This document shows, one piece after another, positions 1-11,853 of a stretch of DNA of 11,853 nucleotides. The notes below the pieces were generated by a model. The model ran no database searches. It was given only the letters and a program-made list of their open reading frames with translations, and was not told the origin of the DNA. The stretch is from Hirudo medicinalis (lineage: Eukaryota > Annelida > Clitellata > Hirudinida > Hirudinidae), in NCBI GenBank assembly GCA_011800805.1, contig MPNW01000022.1:176138-187990 (forward strand). Direction: 5' to 3'. Made by a program: the position numbers and the translations under genes. Position 1 is the stretch's first letter. Each line of letters opens with the position of its first letter.

Positions 1-486
1 TAAATAATCTTGATCAATTGGTCGAAATCCAGAAATTAACGATTTTGTTTAATAAATAATCTTGGTCAATTAATGGTGGAATTAGTAATTTTTAATGAAA
101 ATTACAAGGGGAACTGTAGATTAGATATCAACAAATCAATTGATTATTATGTTTACTGTCCTTAATAATTTAACAACAAGCTCTCAAAATCAATGTCAAA
201 CTTGTTGTTCATCGCTTCGAGGATCAAACAACATCGATTAACTTAAGGTACTTATGACGAAACAAGTAAATCCATTATAGTGACCTTTATTTAGCGCTCT
301 ATTTCTGTTCATTAGAATTTAATTGTCATTGCTTCAAATTTATTAAACAAAGTTTGATTAATTCCCCAATGTATTGAATTACTGTGAAGAATCTGTGATG
401 ACGCTTTTAAGCTTTAGTGACGTAAATTAAAATAAACAAACCTGAAGCAGTTACATCAACATCAGCGCGAATAACAACTAAACTTC
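1..486. other. AT-rich flank, no gene recognised
   Basis: This stretch is AT-rich with no long reading frame, and I see no exon-like segment, RNA gene or clear repeat. It probably contains upstream regulatory sequence for the gene starting at 564, but no specific factor site can be supported. Confidence 0.5.
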
Positions 487-494
487 TATAAAAG
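487..494 (+). promoter_or_regulatory. Candidate TATA box
   Basis: The octamer TATAAAAG is a perfect TATA-box match and lies about 70 bp upstream of the ATG at 564. Transcription starting 25-35 bp downstream would give a leader of roughly 45 nt. It supports the idea that the ORF at 564 is a real, single-exon gene with its own promoter. In AT-rich DNA such an octamer can also occur by chance. Confidence 0.5.
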
Positions 495-563
495 TTGAAA
501 TGCGAATTTATCGTAAGACTTAACACGTCTCATCACTGCTCGAGTCTGTTTTAGTAATCTCAC

Positions 564-1583
564 ATGTGCTCGTATAGTACCAAGAGGGTCGTGCCTAGGC
601 GCAGGCTAATGCGGTACTGTGCCGATACCCTCTCATCTAAAATGAAAAAAATCGATTACGTTAATTCAGGTTGGAATAATTCTTTAGAAATATGCAAGAC
701 GATAAGAAAAGCAAAGAATGACAATATTACTCGAAAGAATAAATTTCTCAGCGGCACAATCACCAGAAGTTGCGGAACAAGCTATTTCTCAGACGACATA
801 TCTAATGCTTCTACAGGTGCCAGCAAGCATTTTGATGATCTATCAATCGCTCAAAATACCAGCTCAAACAATACTAAAGTCACTTCTTGGGAGAAGAAAT
901 CAGATAATATGAGGCCCATAAAGATGTATGGGACTGAAATTTTTATGGGCATCCCATGGTATTACGAAACGTCCATTTACAAAAATAAACTCCCTACTCT
1001 CACTAGTAAAACATGTTCTTTAGTGAATAATAGCAAAAGTTACTTTAATGGAGCAATTGCAAAACCATCCTTCCCAGAATCAAAGCAACTTCAAAGCAAT
1101 TGCAGATTAGAAACTGACTCAAGGCCAAAATTGGACAGAAAATCAGCAGTTTCTTTAGTGAGAATTGACAAATCAGAATGTTGCAATTCTAATGACGGAG
1201 CAGAAAATGTATATGAAGACATGAATCCTGAATCATCAAGTCCAGATGACCCTCAACCAGAAGAAAGACACAAGTTACCACATATCACAAGGTCGTGGCA
1301 TAATCCTGATTTTGGAAGCATGCTGCTCACATCTCGTTCAAAAGCATTCAATCCACCCTTTGTGAACAAGCAACACCAGCAAACACATTTCTTCAACTTA
1401 GGACTAAAACCTAGAACCAACTCAGTCAGCATAAAAGATAAGCTCTTGCCACACTCCAAAATGAATTGGGGTCTGAAACTCGACCAATGTGCTGTTATAA
1501 GATGTCCCTTAAAATGTAAATCAATGAAATTTGTGAGAACGCCATTTTACGAGAGTCTAAAATGTCGACGCCAAGTTAATTGA
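564..1583 (+). CDS. Unrecognised single-exon protein, 339 aa
   Basis: An uninterrupted 339-codon frame in DNA this AT-rich is very unlikely by chance, so I treat it as a gene. I do not recognise the product. The protein is polar and rich in Ser, Asn and Lys, with no signal peptide, membrane segment, coiled coil or catalytic motif that I can see. It has a basic N-terminus, an acidic/proline patch around residues 222-236 (ending SSSPDDPQPEERHK), and a basic C-terminal third. The rest looks largely disordered. The start is uncertain: in-frame Met codons follow at residues 16 and 27, and a possible acceptor (TTTTAG ending at 554) means an upstream exon cannot be excluded. A TATA box at 487-494 favours a local start. 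The stop lies 48 bp from the stop of the convergent AK6 gene, so the 3' UTRs probably overlap. It could be a fast-evolving lineage-specific protein. Confidence 0.6.
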   Translation: MCSYSTKRVVPRRRLMRYCADTLSSKMKKIDYVNSGWNNSLEICKTIRKAKNDNITRKNKFLSGTITRSCGTSYFSDDISNASTGASKHFDDLSIAQNTSSNNTKVTSWEKKSDNMRPIKMYGTEIFMGIPWYYETSIYKNKLPTLTSKTCSLVNNSKSYFNGAIAKPSFPESKQLQSNCRLETDSRPKLDRKSAVSLVRIDKSECCNSNDGAENVYEDMNPESSSPDDPQPEERHKLPHITRSWHNPDFGSMLLTSRSKAFNPPFVNKQHQQTHFFNLGLKPRTNSVSIKDKLLPHSKMNWGLKLDQCAVIRCPLKCKSMKFVRTPFYESLKCRRQVN

Positions 1584-1631
1584 AGAGAATAATTTTATGA
1601 AAAAAGACATGCAATATTTATCCACGTATCA

Positions 1632-2816
<1,185 letters not shown>

Positions 2817-3848
2817 GTTAGTAAACTCGCGAACACTGAGCTCCAATATTGATAGTGGCGATAATAAAAGCTTAATCTAAATAAGCAAAGACTTTTAATC
2901 AATTTTTCTTGACGACAAACATCAATCTCCATATTTCATATTGCAAAAATACATATTCTATAACAAAATCCTTTTATAAAGTTCCTAAGTATGATCTAAA
3001 TAGTTAATATTTGTGGATACTATTTCTCACTCTTACGTGATATTCGAAACAAGATATTACAAACATTAATATAAAGGTTAAAGATAACATCATCAAGAAA
3101 ACCACCTTTTGAAGACAAAGCTCGTAACTACTAACATGAAATTAAATAGTTTAGACATTCTCACAATTAACATTATTCATTATGGTCTTGAAGTTCCGTT
3201 GAACATACGCTCTCTAATCAAACTCTGAATCGTTATCGTTAACTGAATTTAACAGGGATCTCAAATCTCAAATATCAAAATAAGTATTTATAGGGGTTCA
3301 AGAAGCGAAGAACTGTGTAATAACACTCTACATTCGCTCAATCTAATCGGACGTCATGCTACTGGGATATTCAGTCATATCATTACAACATGCACTTATT
3401 AACTTTCTAGAGCCAGAGGGAGTGTTTAAAGACATTTTTACAACATCAAATTAACTGAAAAGCTTGATCATATTTGAACTATATAATATTTCATACATTA
3501 AAATACTAAGTCATTCAAGGTTAATTAAGTTGTCAAAAATGCTTTCTCAACATTCATCAGTCATTAGGCAATAGGTCTAATCGAACAGAACTGGCTTAAG
3601 AGAAATTACTATTAAATTATCCAAAGGAACAAAATTTAATATAAAACCTAATTTAAATAAAATCAACATTTAATTTAATGATTACAATTTATTTAGTAAT
3701 TGTTACATGCAAAATCAGATTTTGAAGCTTAATAAATTAAAAAAAATTTTTTCAATAATTTGTTAATTAATTCATAATATTTTGCATAAAATAACAATTA
3801 TTTTATATTTGTGAATTTTTCTTATTATGTTTCATCTCTCATATCACG
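2817..3848. other. Divergent AK6-RPL7A spacer
   Basis: About 1 kb separates the AK6 start codon from the presumed RPL7A cap site. It must hold both promoters and the AK6 leader. It is AT-rich throughout, especially 3640-3830, with no long frame, no RNA gene and no transposon that I recognise. No TATA box or initiator could be assigned with confidence. Confidence 0.5.
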
Positions 3849-3882
3849 CTTCCTGTTGTTCCTTTCCGATTATTGAGCGAAG
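3849..3882 (+). promoter_or_regulatory. RPL7A 5' leader with 5' TOP-like pyrimidine tract
   Basis: The sequence CTTCCTGTTGTTCCTTTCC (3849-3867) sits just before the RPL7A ATG and resembles the 5' terminal oligopyrimidine tract of ribosomal-protein mRNAs, which couples translation to TOR signalling in animals. The exact cap site is inferred: C3849, C3852 or the CTTTCC further on are all possible. The leader would be only about 20-35 nt. Confidence 0.55.
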
Positions 3883-5342
3883 ATGGTAGGTTGACTGATT
3901 TTAGAGAGTATCAATTTCTTAAGATTAAAAAAATGAAAAATGCGGAAATGAAATGCGGATTTCTAATATCTCTTTCTATCGCTTGTAGCCCATCAAGCAA
4001 AAGAAGGGGAAAAAGAAGGTTGCCGCTGCACCTTTGGCTGCCAAAAAGGTTGAGGTCAGGAAAACCGTCAACCCCCTCTTCGAAAAGAGACCGAAGAATT
4101 TTGGAATCGGTAAATATCAGCCACAAATGCAACTACAAGGCAATTTGGATATTTTCGGACTGTTTCCTTCACGTGTTACGTTTTATAGGCCAGGATATCC
4201 AGCCAAAGAGAGATCTCTCAAGGTTCGTTAGATGGCCCAAGTACATTCGTCTCCAAAGGGCTAAAAGGGTTCTGTACCAGCGTCTTAAGGTCCCCCCTCC
4301 AATAAATCAATTTACTCAAGCCCTGGATCGTCAGAATGGTAAGTTTCAAGCATGGTTTGGTTTTTGTGAATTTTAGATTTATGTTAGTTTTCTATCCAAT
4401 TAGCCACCCAGTTGTTCCGTTTGATGGATAAGTACAGGCCTGAGACCAAGGAAGAGAAAAAGGTGAAAAGAATTGAGGAAGCCAAGAAGAAGGTTGCTGG
4501 TGAGACTGTTGAGCCAGCCAAGAGGCTCCCAATGATGAGGTCAGGCATCAACACTGTCACAGCTTTGGTTGAGAGAAAGAAGACTGATCTTGTAGTGATT
4601 GCCAATGATGTTGATCCAATTGAAGTGAGTGATAGTTTTTATTGCTAATTTTGAAGCAGACAATTGCAGTGATGAAATCTTTTGATCATATTCTAATGAT
4701 GATTTTATTTTGAGCTTTTTAACCCTGAGCAATTGTCTGAAAAAACATAGTAAATCATTTGCAATGATGTTTGTTTCTACAACTATCATATATAGCTGAT
4801 GATATTCTCAATCTGAGCAAAATATTTTTTTTTATTCTTATTAATGATATTAATAATAATTATTAATAATCTACATTCTTATTTTATTTGAATGTAGATT
4901 GTGCTATTCCTTCCTGCTCTGTGCCGTAAAATGGGTGTGCCATACTGCATTGTCAAGAACAAATCTAGGCTTGGAAGAGTTGTACACAGGAAAACTGCCA
5001 CATGCTTGGCTTTCCCTCAAGTCAACACGTAAGTTGGAGATGCACATTACATATTTTACTGTTGTAAATTTTACTATATGCATCTGCATAATTACTACAT
5101 TATGTTTTCAGTGAGGACAGGTCAGCATTGAGCAAACTGGTTGAGACTGTCAGGACTAACTTCAATGAAAGGGCTGAAGAGGTAAAATAATTTTTGTTGT
5201 TTCATATTATGGATTATTAATTACTTATTACTTTTTTTAGATCCGTAAAAATTGGGGTGGTGGTGTCATGGGACTGAAATCTCAGGCAAGAATTACTAAG
5301 TTGGAGAAGGCCAAAGCCAAGGAGCTCGCTCAAAGATCATAA
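3883..5342 (+). CDS. RPL7A: 60S ribosomal protein L7a (eL8), complete, seven exons
   Basis: Coding exons are 3883-3885, 3989-4109, 4189-4338, 4404-4624, 4898-5028, 5112-5181 and 5241-5342, giving 798 nt and 265 aa (human 266). All six introns are GT-AG and all phases close. The protein is a core 60S component that contacts rRNA. A lysine-rich N-terminus ([11 protein letters not shown]) is followed by the signature [20 protein letters not shown] (residues 29-48), [27 protein letters not shown], then the L7Ae-type RNA-binding fold (about 120-215) with [20 protein letters not shown] and [12 protein letters not shown]. The C-terminus ends [14 protein letters not shown]. Exon 1 contributes only the ATG, so automatic gene finding may miss it and start in intron 1. 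Intron 4 (4625-4897) hosts two box C/D snoRNAs, as RPL7A introns do in vertebrates. The leader is TOP-like and a poly(A) signal follows the stop by 17 nt. Nothing suggests pseudogenisation. Confidence 0.98.
4657..4739 (+). ncRNA. SNORD36: Box C/D snoRNA, SNORD36 (U36) type, guiding 18S rRNA
   Basis: It lies in RPL7A intron 4. Box C is GTGATGA (4669-4675), C' is ATGATGA (4696-4702) and D is CTGA (4725-4728). A perfect 11-bp terminal stem pairs 4657-4667 with 4729-4739. Upstream of box D, GAGCTTTTTAAC (4712-4723) is an exact 12-nt complement of the conserved 18S segment GTTAAAAAGCTC. The D+5 rule places 2'-O-methylation on the first A after GTT, the site known as human 18S Am668 and yeast Am619 (snR47). 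SNORD36 copies also sit in RPL7A introns in vertebrates, so both host and target agree. A D' box is weak (CTAA, 4693-4696) and I could not assign a D' target. The mature RNA is probably slightly shorter than the stated stem-to-stem span. Confidence 0.93.
4757..4822 (+). ncRNA. Second box C/D snoRNA in RPL7A intron 4, target unassigned
   Basis: Box C ATGATGT (4764-4770, one mismatch to RTGATGA, a common variant), D' CTGA (4796-4799) overlapping a C'-like TGATGAT, and box D CTGA (4813-4816) are flanked by a 5-bp stem TTTGC/GCAAA (4758-4762 with 4817-4821). Its 3' end lies about 75 nt before the 3' splice site, the spacing typical of intronic C/D snoRNAs. Guide segments would be ACTATCATATATAG before D' and GATATTCTCAAT before D. 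Neither matches an rRNA or snRNA site I can recall. It lacks the two 28S guides of SNORD24, the other classic RPL7A snoRNA, so I do not use that name. Confidence 0.7.
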
Positions 5343-5359
5343 ACTGCTTATGGTTGATA

Positions 5360-5365
5360 AATAAA
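5360..5365 (+). other. RPL7A poly(A) signal
   Basis: AATAAA occurs 17 nt after the RPL7A stop codon. Cleavage 10-30 nt further on would give a 3' UTR of about 35-55 nt, typical of ribosomal-protein mRNAs. Confidence 0.8.
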
Positions 5366-6464
5366 ATCATAGTATGGTCTTACATGTCTTTACTTATGCT
5401 TACTTGATCAATCTATGTAGGATGGTTATGGTGTTGCTATTGACCTGTTTGGGCGACTTTGTTTTTATGAATCATGGTTGGAATGAATTTCCATTTCACC
5501 TTTCTGGTGGTAGTTTTGAGTGGTAGCTCGGAAGTTGGCCCTTGGAAGTAGCCGTTTTGCAGGCTACGAGAGTGCTGGACGGACTGGGAGAAATGTCTAA
5601 GGATGGCGCTCCAACGTCGAAGTTGCTACAGTTTGAATTATGTTAATAAATAAGCAAAAGACTGAAATGCAAAGTGATGTCCAATTGAGTCAAATGGTTT
5701 CACTTCCGTTACTTTAAAAAATAATTTAGTATGTTTTAAGAAAACCAAGACACAAGAAATTAGCGGATATTTAAATGTTTGAAAACAGTAAATATTGTTT
5801 GATAACGTTGTTTGACGATGCCTTATTTATTGGATTAATTACCAGGTGATAACAAGTACTGGTTTTGCGTATATCAGTTTATTGTTCTTGTAGTTCAGTT
5901 ATTGTATGGCCATGGCCCCCGTTATTTTGAAATGATAAAAATAGGATAAAATCTGTTTTAATTGTAAGAATTTTCGACTTTTGGACGAAAATATTAGTAG
6001 TTGTGGTAAAGCTACTAGAATATTCGTTGACCAATTGTCATGTAACTTCTCAAAAATCGTTAAATAGGTAATGATGGGTAAAATGGCATGAAGTTAAAGA
6101 TGTTGAGCGAACAATCTCAAATCTTGTAGATTCCACATATTGGGCAAACAATGATTTATATTCAAATATTAGAATGTTTCTATTCATTTCGGCTATATGA
6201 CCATCCATAACAGCGACCAATGAAAAGCTTTTCGACTCTTATCTTCGGCCTACGATGTAGGACTGAATGTAGGCCTGAATGGACTATTATCACTTTCGAA
6301 CATACAAATTGATGTGCCAATTTATTCGTCATATGTTTTGAGAGCGGTTTCACGTATTTGCATAATTAATATCGATGCCGTTAAAAACTCCCATACCCCA
6401 AGAAAGAAGATAGATGGGGCAAAACATATAGTTGATTATTGGGACTTTACGGAATTCAGTAATT
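5366..6464. other. Intergenic region downstream of RPL7A
   Basis: I see no gene. Part of it (about 5430-5620) is less AT-rich than its surroundings but has no sustained frame and no tRNA-like fold. From about 6370 the sequence may already belong to the degraded 5' part of the Tc1-like element, but its edge cannot be fixed. Confidence 0.5.
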
Positions 6465-6976
6465 ATTCTAGATGAAACAAAGCTTAACATCTATGATCCT
6501 GGTGCCACTATTACTGGCATGATTTAGAGATGGAGTAAGAGATTTATTGCAGTAGAAAATTCGGAGAGGTTCCGTGATGGTATGGAGAGGATCTCCAGCA
6601 TGCTGTCAGACGGAATTAGCTTTTCTGAGAGGAAAACACGCTTCCAAAGACTATGTCAAGACTATCTTCACTATTCTAACTCCCTTTGCTAAGATTCACC
6701 ATGAAAATTACTTTGATTTCTATCAAGAACCTCAAAGGAGACGATGGCATTTTTTCTTCCTGAGTCTGCGTGTTCTGCGGACTTAAACCCTATATCCTAT
6801 AGATAGATATATAGATAGTTTTGGGGACTCTGATAAGACAGGTATTCTACAATGAAAAACAATATTTAACTGTTAAGGAGTCGAAAGAGGCGATAATTGA
6901 GGCCTGGAAAATCTTGCGAAAAGAATACCTGGAACAATTGGTGACATCAATGAAGTCAAGATGCATAAATATAATA
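6465..6976 (+). mobile_element. Tc1-like transposase relic (Tc1/mariner), inactivated
   Basis: Four fragments in family order but different frames match Tc1-type transposase: ILDETKLNIYDPG (6465-6503), then GSVMVWRG (6568-6591) continuing with LAFLRGKHASKDYVKTIFTI and LTPFAKIHHENYFDF, then DLNPIS (from 6780), and finally YNEKQYLTVKESKEAIIEAW (within 6842-6970) followed by EYLEQLVTSMKSRC. These correspond to the VFSDES, HGGGSVMVWGG, FQQDNAP, SPDLNPIENLW and C-terminal blocks. The catalytic domain is broken by frameshifts and in-frame stops. The first Asp remains, but the second Asp (QDNAP block) and the Glu (NPIE block) are not preserved, so it cannot be active. A short GATA-type repeat (about 6800-6818) interrupts it. 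No terminal inverted repeats or TA duplications could be identified. Confidence 0.85.
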
Positions 6977-7430
6977 TAAAAAAGGATATCATAATGGCAC
7001 TTTATTTGAATTAATAAAAAATCATAACGTTCTTAAAGATGTGTCGATCAATGTACCAGTAGAGATCTGTATCAGATCTATTGCCAGTAGATGCAATAGT
7101 TGATAATTTTGGTAGATTATATTATTTTTATAAAACTGTAACTTTGAATAAATTTGAATATAAAAGACCTGAAACCATTTTATAATTAATTTTTTAAATA
7201 TTAAAAAAAAACCATAAGCAAAATGGCTATAAAATGTTCGCCGGCTTATATTTTCATCAACAAGCGATTTAGGGATTTAGGGGTTTAGAGACTCCCTAAT
7301 GAGTCTAGGTTCCAGATTGTGGCCTCCCCTGCCAAAGTATTCTAGACCGCTTTTAAACACACATTCTAATCTAATCTTTGGGTTATTCAGATGTCACCGA
7401 ACAGAAGCACTGTCTCAAAAAACTGAAGAA

Positions 7431-7446
7431 AAAAAAGCGCTTTTTT
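7431..7446. repeat. 16-bp perfect palindrome
   Basis: AAAAAAGCGCTTTTTT is its own reverse complement. No gene lies next to it. It may be chance in homopolymer-rich DNA or debris of an inverted repeat. Confidence 0.6.
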
Positions 7447-7610
7447 AGTAAATCGCTGGTAGTGCTCAGTATTCATCTGTTACCAACTGCGAAGTCGAGA
7501 CAGATAAAGAACAATTTATTATTTATGAATGTAGAATGCAAATATACTGTACTTCTACAAAATTAAATATTTAATAGTTTTCACTTGCTAGAATAATAAA
7601 TGAAATATTT

Positions 7611-7646
7611 GAATTAATTGAATTAATTGAATTAATAATAATAATA
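7611..7646. repeat. Short tandem repeat GAATTAATT grading into AAT
   Basis: Two full 9-bp units GAATTAATT are followed by a partial third and then AAT triplets. It is a simple low-complexity tract with no evident function. Confidence 0.8.
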
Positions 7647-8211
7647 GTTCATTTTTATGGCGCCATATGCAGAGCGTCAGAGAATTATCCATTAAATTAT
7701 AGACGGAGTTTGTTAAATGTGTAATAATAGAACATCAATTCTATTTTTAAAATCAAAGGTTGATGATATATTGGTTTTATCTTCTTGTCACGAATAATGT
7801 AGCCTACAAATAGCAAGAGAATGAACAAGTAAATTCGATCTAAAAGCAATATTTCACTTCTTGAATCCAGACGCACCGACAACTTAATGAATCAAAAATG
7901 TCTCTTGCATTTAATTACTTCCGCATTCTTTCCTTTACCAAGTCTCATTACAACGAATTGTCAGAAAATGACAATTGAAACTTAAAATTTGGAAAAGTAT
8001 GAAATAACGTCTCCGATGTATTACAAGATTGCAAGCAAACTGACTATCTTTCAATAACAAGGAAGATATGTTTTTTCATTTTGAAAAATTTTGAAATTTC
8101 TCACTTCAAATCCAATTATTTAGATTTAGAGCAATTCTTCTTTATTTTTCCGAAATCACATTAATTTCCATAGACAATAAATATCAGTTTAAAACATGCA
8201 AAAGAAAAAGA

Positions 8212-8217
8212 TTTAAT
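8212..8217 (-). other. Candidate ACSF2 poly(A) signal
   Basis: On the minus strand this reads ATTAAA, about 205 nt after the ACSF2 stop. A canonical AATAAA occurs further on at 8146-8141. Either could serve, and the choice is not decidable from sequence. Confidence 0.4.
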
Positions 8218-8422
8218 GCATGTCGCATATATTCAACAATCAAAGGCCATAAAATTGAATTATAATAGTTATCATCCTTCGGATCTTTGGATTTCGCTAA
8301 GTTTCACCGACATGATGGGCGCTATTTTCGTGAAACTTGCAAAGTTTGTATAAATTATGCAGATATTATGCAAATGTTAGGCATATATTATGCAATAACA
8401 TAATCCTGTCAATCCTGCTGCT

Positions 8423-11347
<2,925 letters not shown>

Positions 11348-11349
11348 CT

Positions 11350-11457
11350 ACAAATATGGAATGTACAATTTTTATTAAATAGTTCACAAATGTGGAATGT
11401 ACAATTTGTATTAAATAGTTCACAAATGTGGAATGTACAATTTCCATCAAGTAGTGC
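11350..11457. repeat. 36-bp tandem repeat, three copies, against an ACSF2 3' splice site
   Basis: Copies are 11350-11385, 11386-11421 and 11422-11457; the first two differ at only two positions, and the third diverges after its first 22 nt. Each begins ACAAATRTGGAATGTACAAT on the plus strand. The first copy begins inside the acceptor (TTTGTAG on the minus strand) of the exon 11347-11300, so the repeat forms the end of the intron. Confidence 0.93.
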
Positions 11458-11753
11458 TGCAGCAATGTTTCAAAGTTGAAGTAACACGATGTCGCAAATC
11501 TCTTTAATTCGACACGCAGTGCAATGGAACCTTCTCTTTTCCTTCTTATTAACACAAACTTGCAATTGCTCCTTTTACTGACAACTTGACAACTAAGGCT
11601 GATTAACATGATTAAGACAAATTCTATCTTGAAAGGAAAACATTCAACTTCAAGAAGCAGTGATTGTCCTCGAGTTGTAAAGGAGTGAAGAAAGACTTTG
11701 TTGGACATGAAACTGTTTGAATTTCATGCATCATTTTTTTAACGTTATTATGA
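11458..11753. other. Presumed ACSF2 intron, no exon seen
   Basis: The family sequence expected just N-terminal of LPDLKHVVLIG (the segment ending in a short helix before that strand) is not encoded on the minus strand here. The stretch is therefore taken as intron continuing past the right edge. A 124-codon minus-strand frame (11708-11334) runs through it but does not match ACSF2. Confidence 0.5.
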
Positions 11754-11799
11754 TTTATTATTACTGCTATTATTATTATTATTGTTATTATTGTTATTG

Positions 11800-11836
<37 letters not shown>

Positions 11837-11846
11837 TATTATTATT
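11754..11846. repeat. ATT microsatellite
   Basis: ATT triplets with occasional GTT, ACT and GCT variants fill almost the whole right end of the window, within the presumed ACSF2 intron. Confidence 0.95.
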
Positions 11847-11853
11847 CGGTACA

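Larger units (their letters stand above)
6977..8211. other. Intergenic region between Tc1 relic and ACSF2 3' end
   Basis: It is AT-rich and has no supported gene; short frames at 7378-7566 (+) and 7697-7882 (-) lack family resemblance and coding character. It contains a perfect palindrome at 7431-7446 and a short simple repeat at 7611-7646. A less AT-rich patch at about 7285-7355 is unexplained and could be another old repeat. Confidence 0.5.

Noticed and set aside
3873..4376. Plus-strand 167-codon ORF crossing RPL7A introns 1-3
   Set aside because: Reads through introns in a frame that matches eL8 only over exon 3; the spliced seven-exon model explains the whole family sequence.
4757..4822. 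Calling the second intronic snoRNA SNORD24
   Set aside because: It lacks the guides complementary to the 28S region carrying GTGGTAGTAGCAAATATTC that define SNORD24, so host gene alone is not enough.
5515..5625. Less AT-rich patch downstream of RPL7A considered as a tRNA or other structured RNA
   Set aside because: No tRNA A/B boxes or cloverleaf arms could be laid out, and no snoRNA boxes with a closing stem were found.
7378..7566. Short plus-strand ORF with a lysine-rich stretch
   Set aside because: The lysines come from the A-rich arm of a palindrome, there is no ATG at the stated start, and no family resemblance is visible.

Overview
This is animal nuclear DNA, most likely from an invertebrate with a compact, AT-rich genome. 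The evidence is spliced genes with short GT-AG introns (many under 200 bp), animal-type eL8 and AK6 proteins, box C/D snoRNAs inside a ribosomal-protein intron, a decayed Tc1-like transposon and long TCA/ATT microsatellites. I cannot name the species or phylum.

Layout. (1) 564-1583 (+): an intronless 339-codon ORF with a TATA box upstream; I do not recognise its product. (2) 1632-2816 (-): a complete four-exon AK6 gene (adenylate kinase isoenzyme 6 / CINAP / Fap7 family, 176 aa), tail to tail with gene 1 and only 48 bp between the stop codons. (3) 2817-3848: AT-rich spacer separating AK6 from the divergent RPL7A. (4) 3883-5342 (+): a complete seven-exon RPL7A (eL8, 265 aa) with a pyrimidine-rich 5' leader, a first exon whose only coding content is the ATG, and a poly(A) signal. 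Its fourth intron holds two tandem box C/D snoRNAs; the first carries the 18S guide of SNORD36/U36. (5) 5366-8422: mainly non-coding, with a dead Tc1-like relic near 6465-6976. (6) 8423-11347 (-): the last 11 coding exons (406 aa plus one split codon) of an ACSF2-like acyl-CoA synthetase; the N-terminal exons lie beyond the right edge. One of its introns has a GC donor, one holds the TCA microsatellite and an unresolved base, and one has a 36-bp tandem repeat lying against the 3' splice site.

Three neighbouring elements concern ribosomes: AK6 (late 18S/40S maturation), RPL7A (60S protein) and the U36-type snoRNA (18S methylation). AK6 and RPL7A are divergent and about 1 kb apart. ACSF2 (fatty-acid activation) is separate metabolism. 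All exon structures were worked out by hand from reading frame, splice dinucleotides and remembered family sequence; every exon phase closes. I found no convincing new multi-gene system. The most interesting items are the two-snoRNA intron, the snoRNA without a recognised target, the single-exon orphan gene and the intron oddities in ACSF2.
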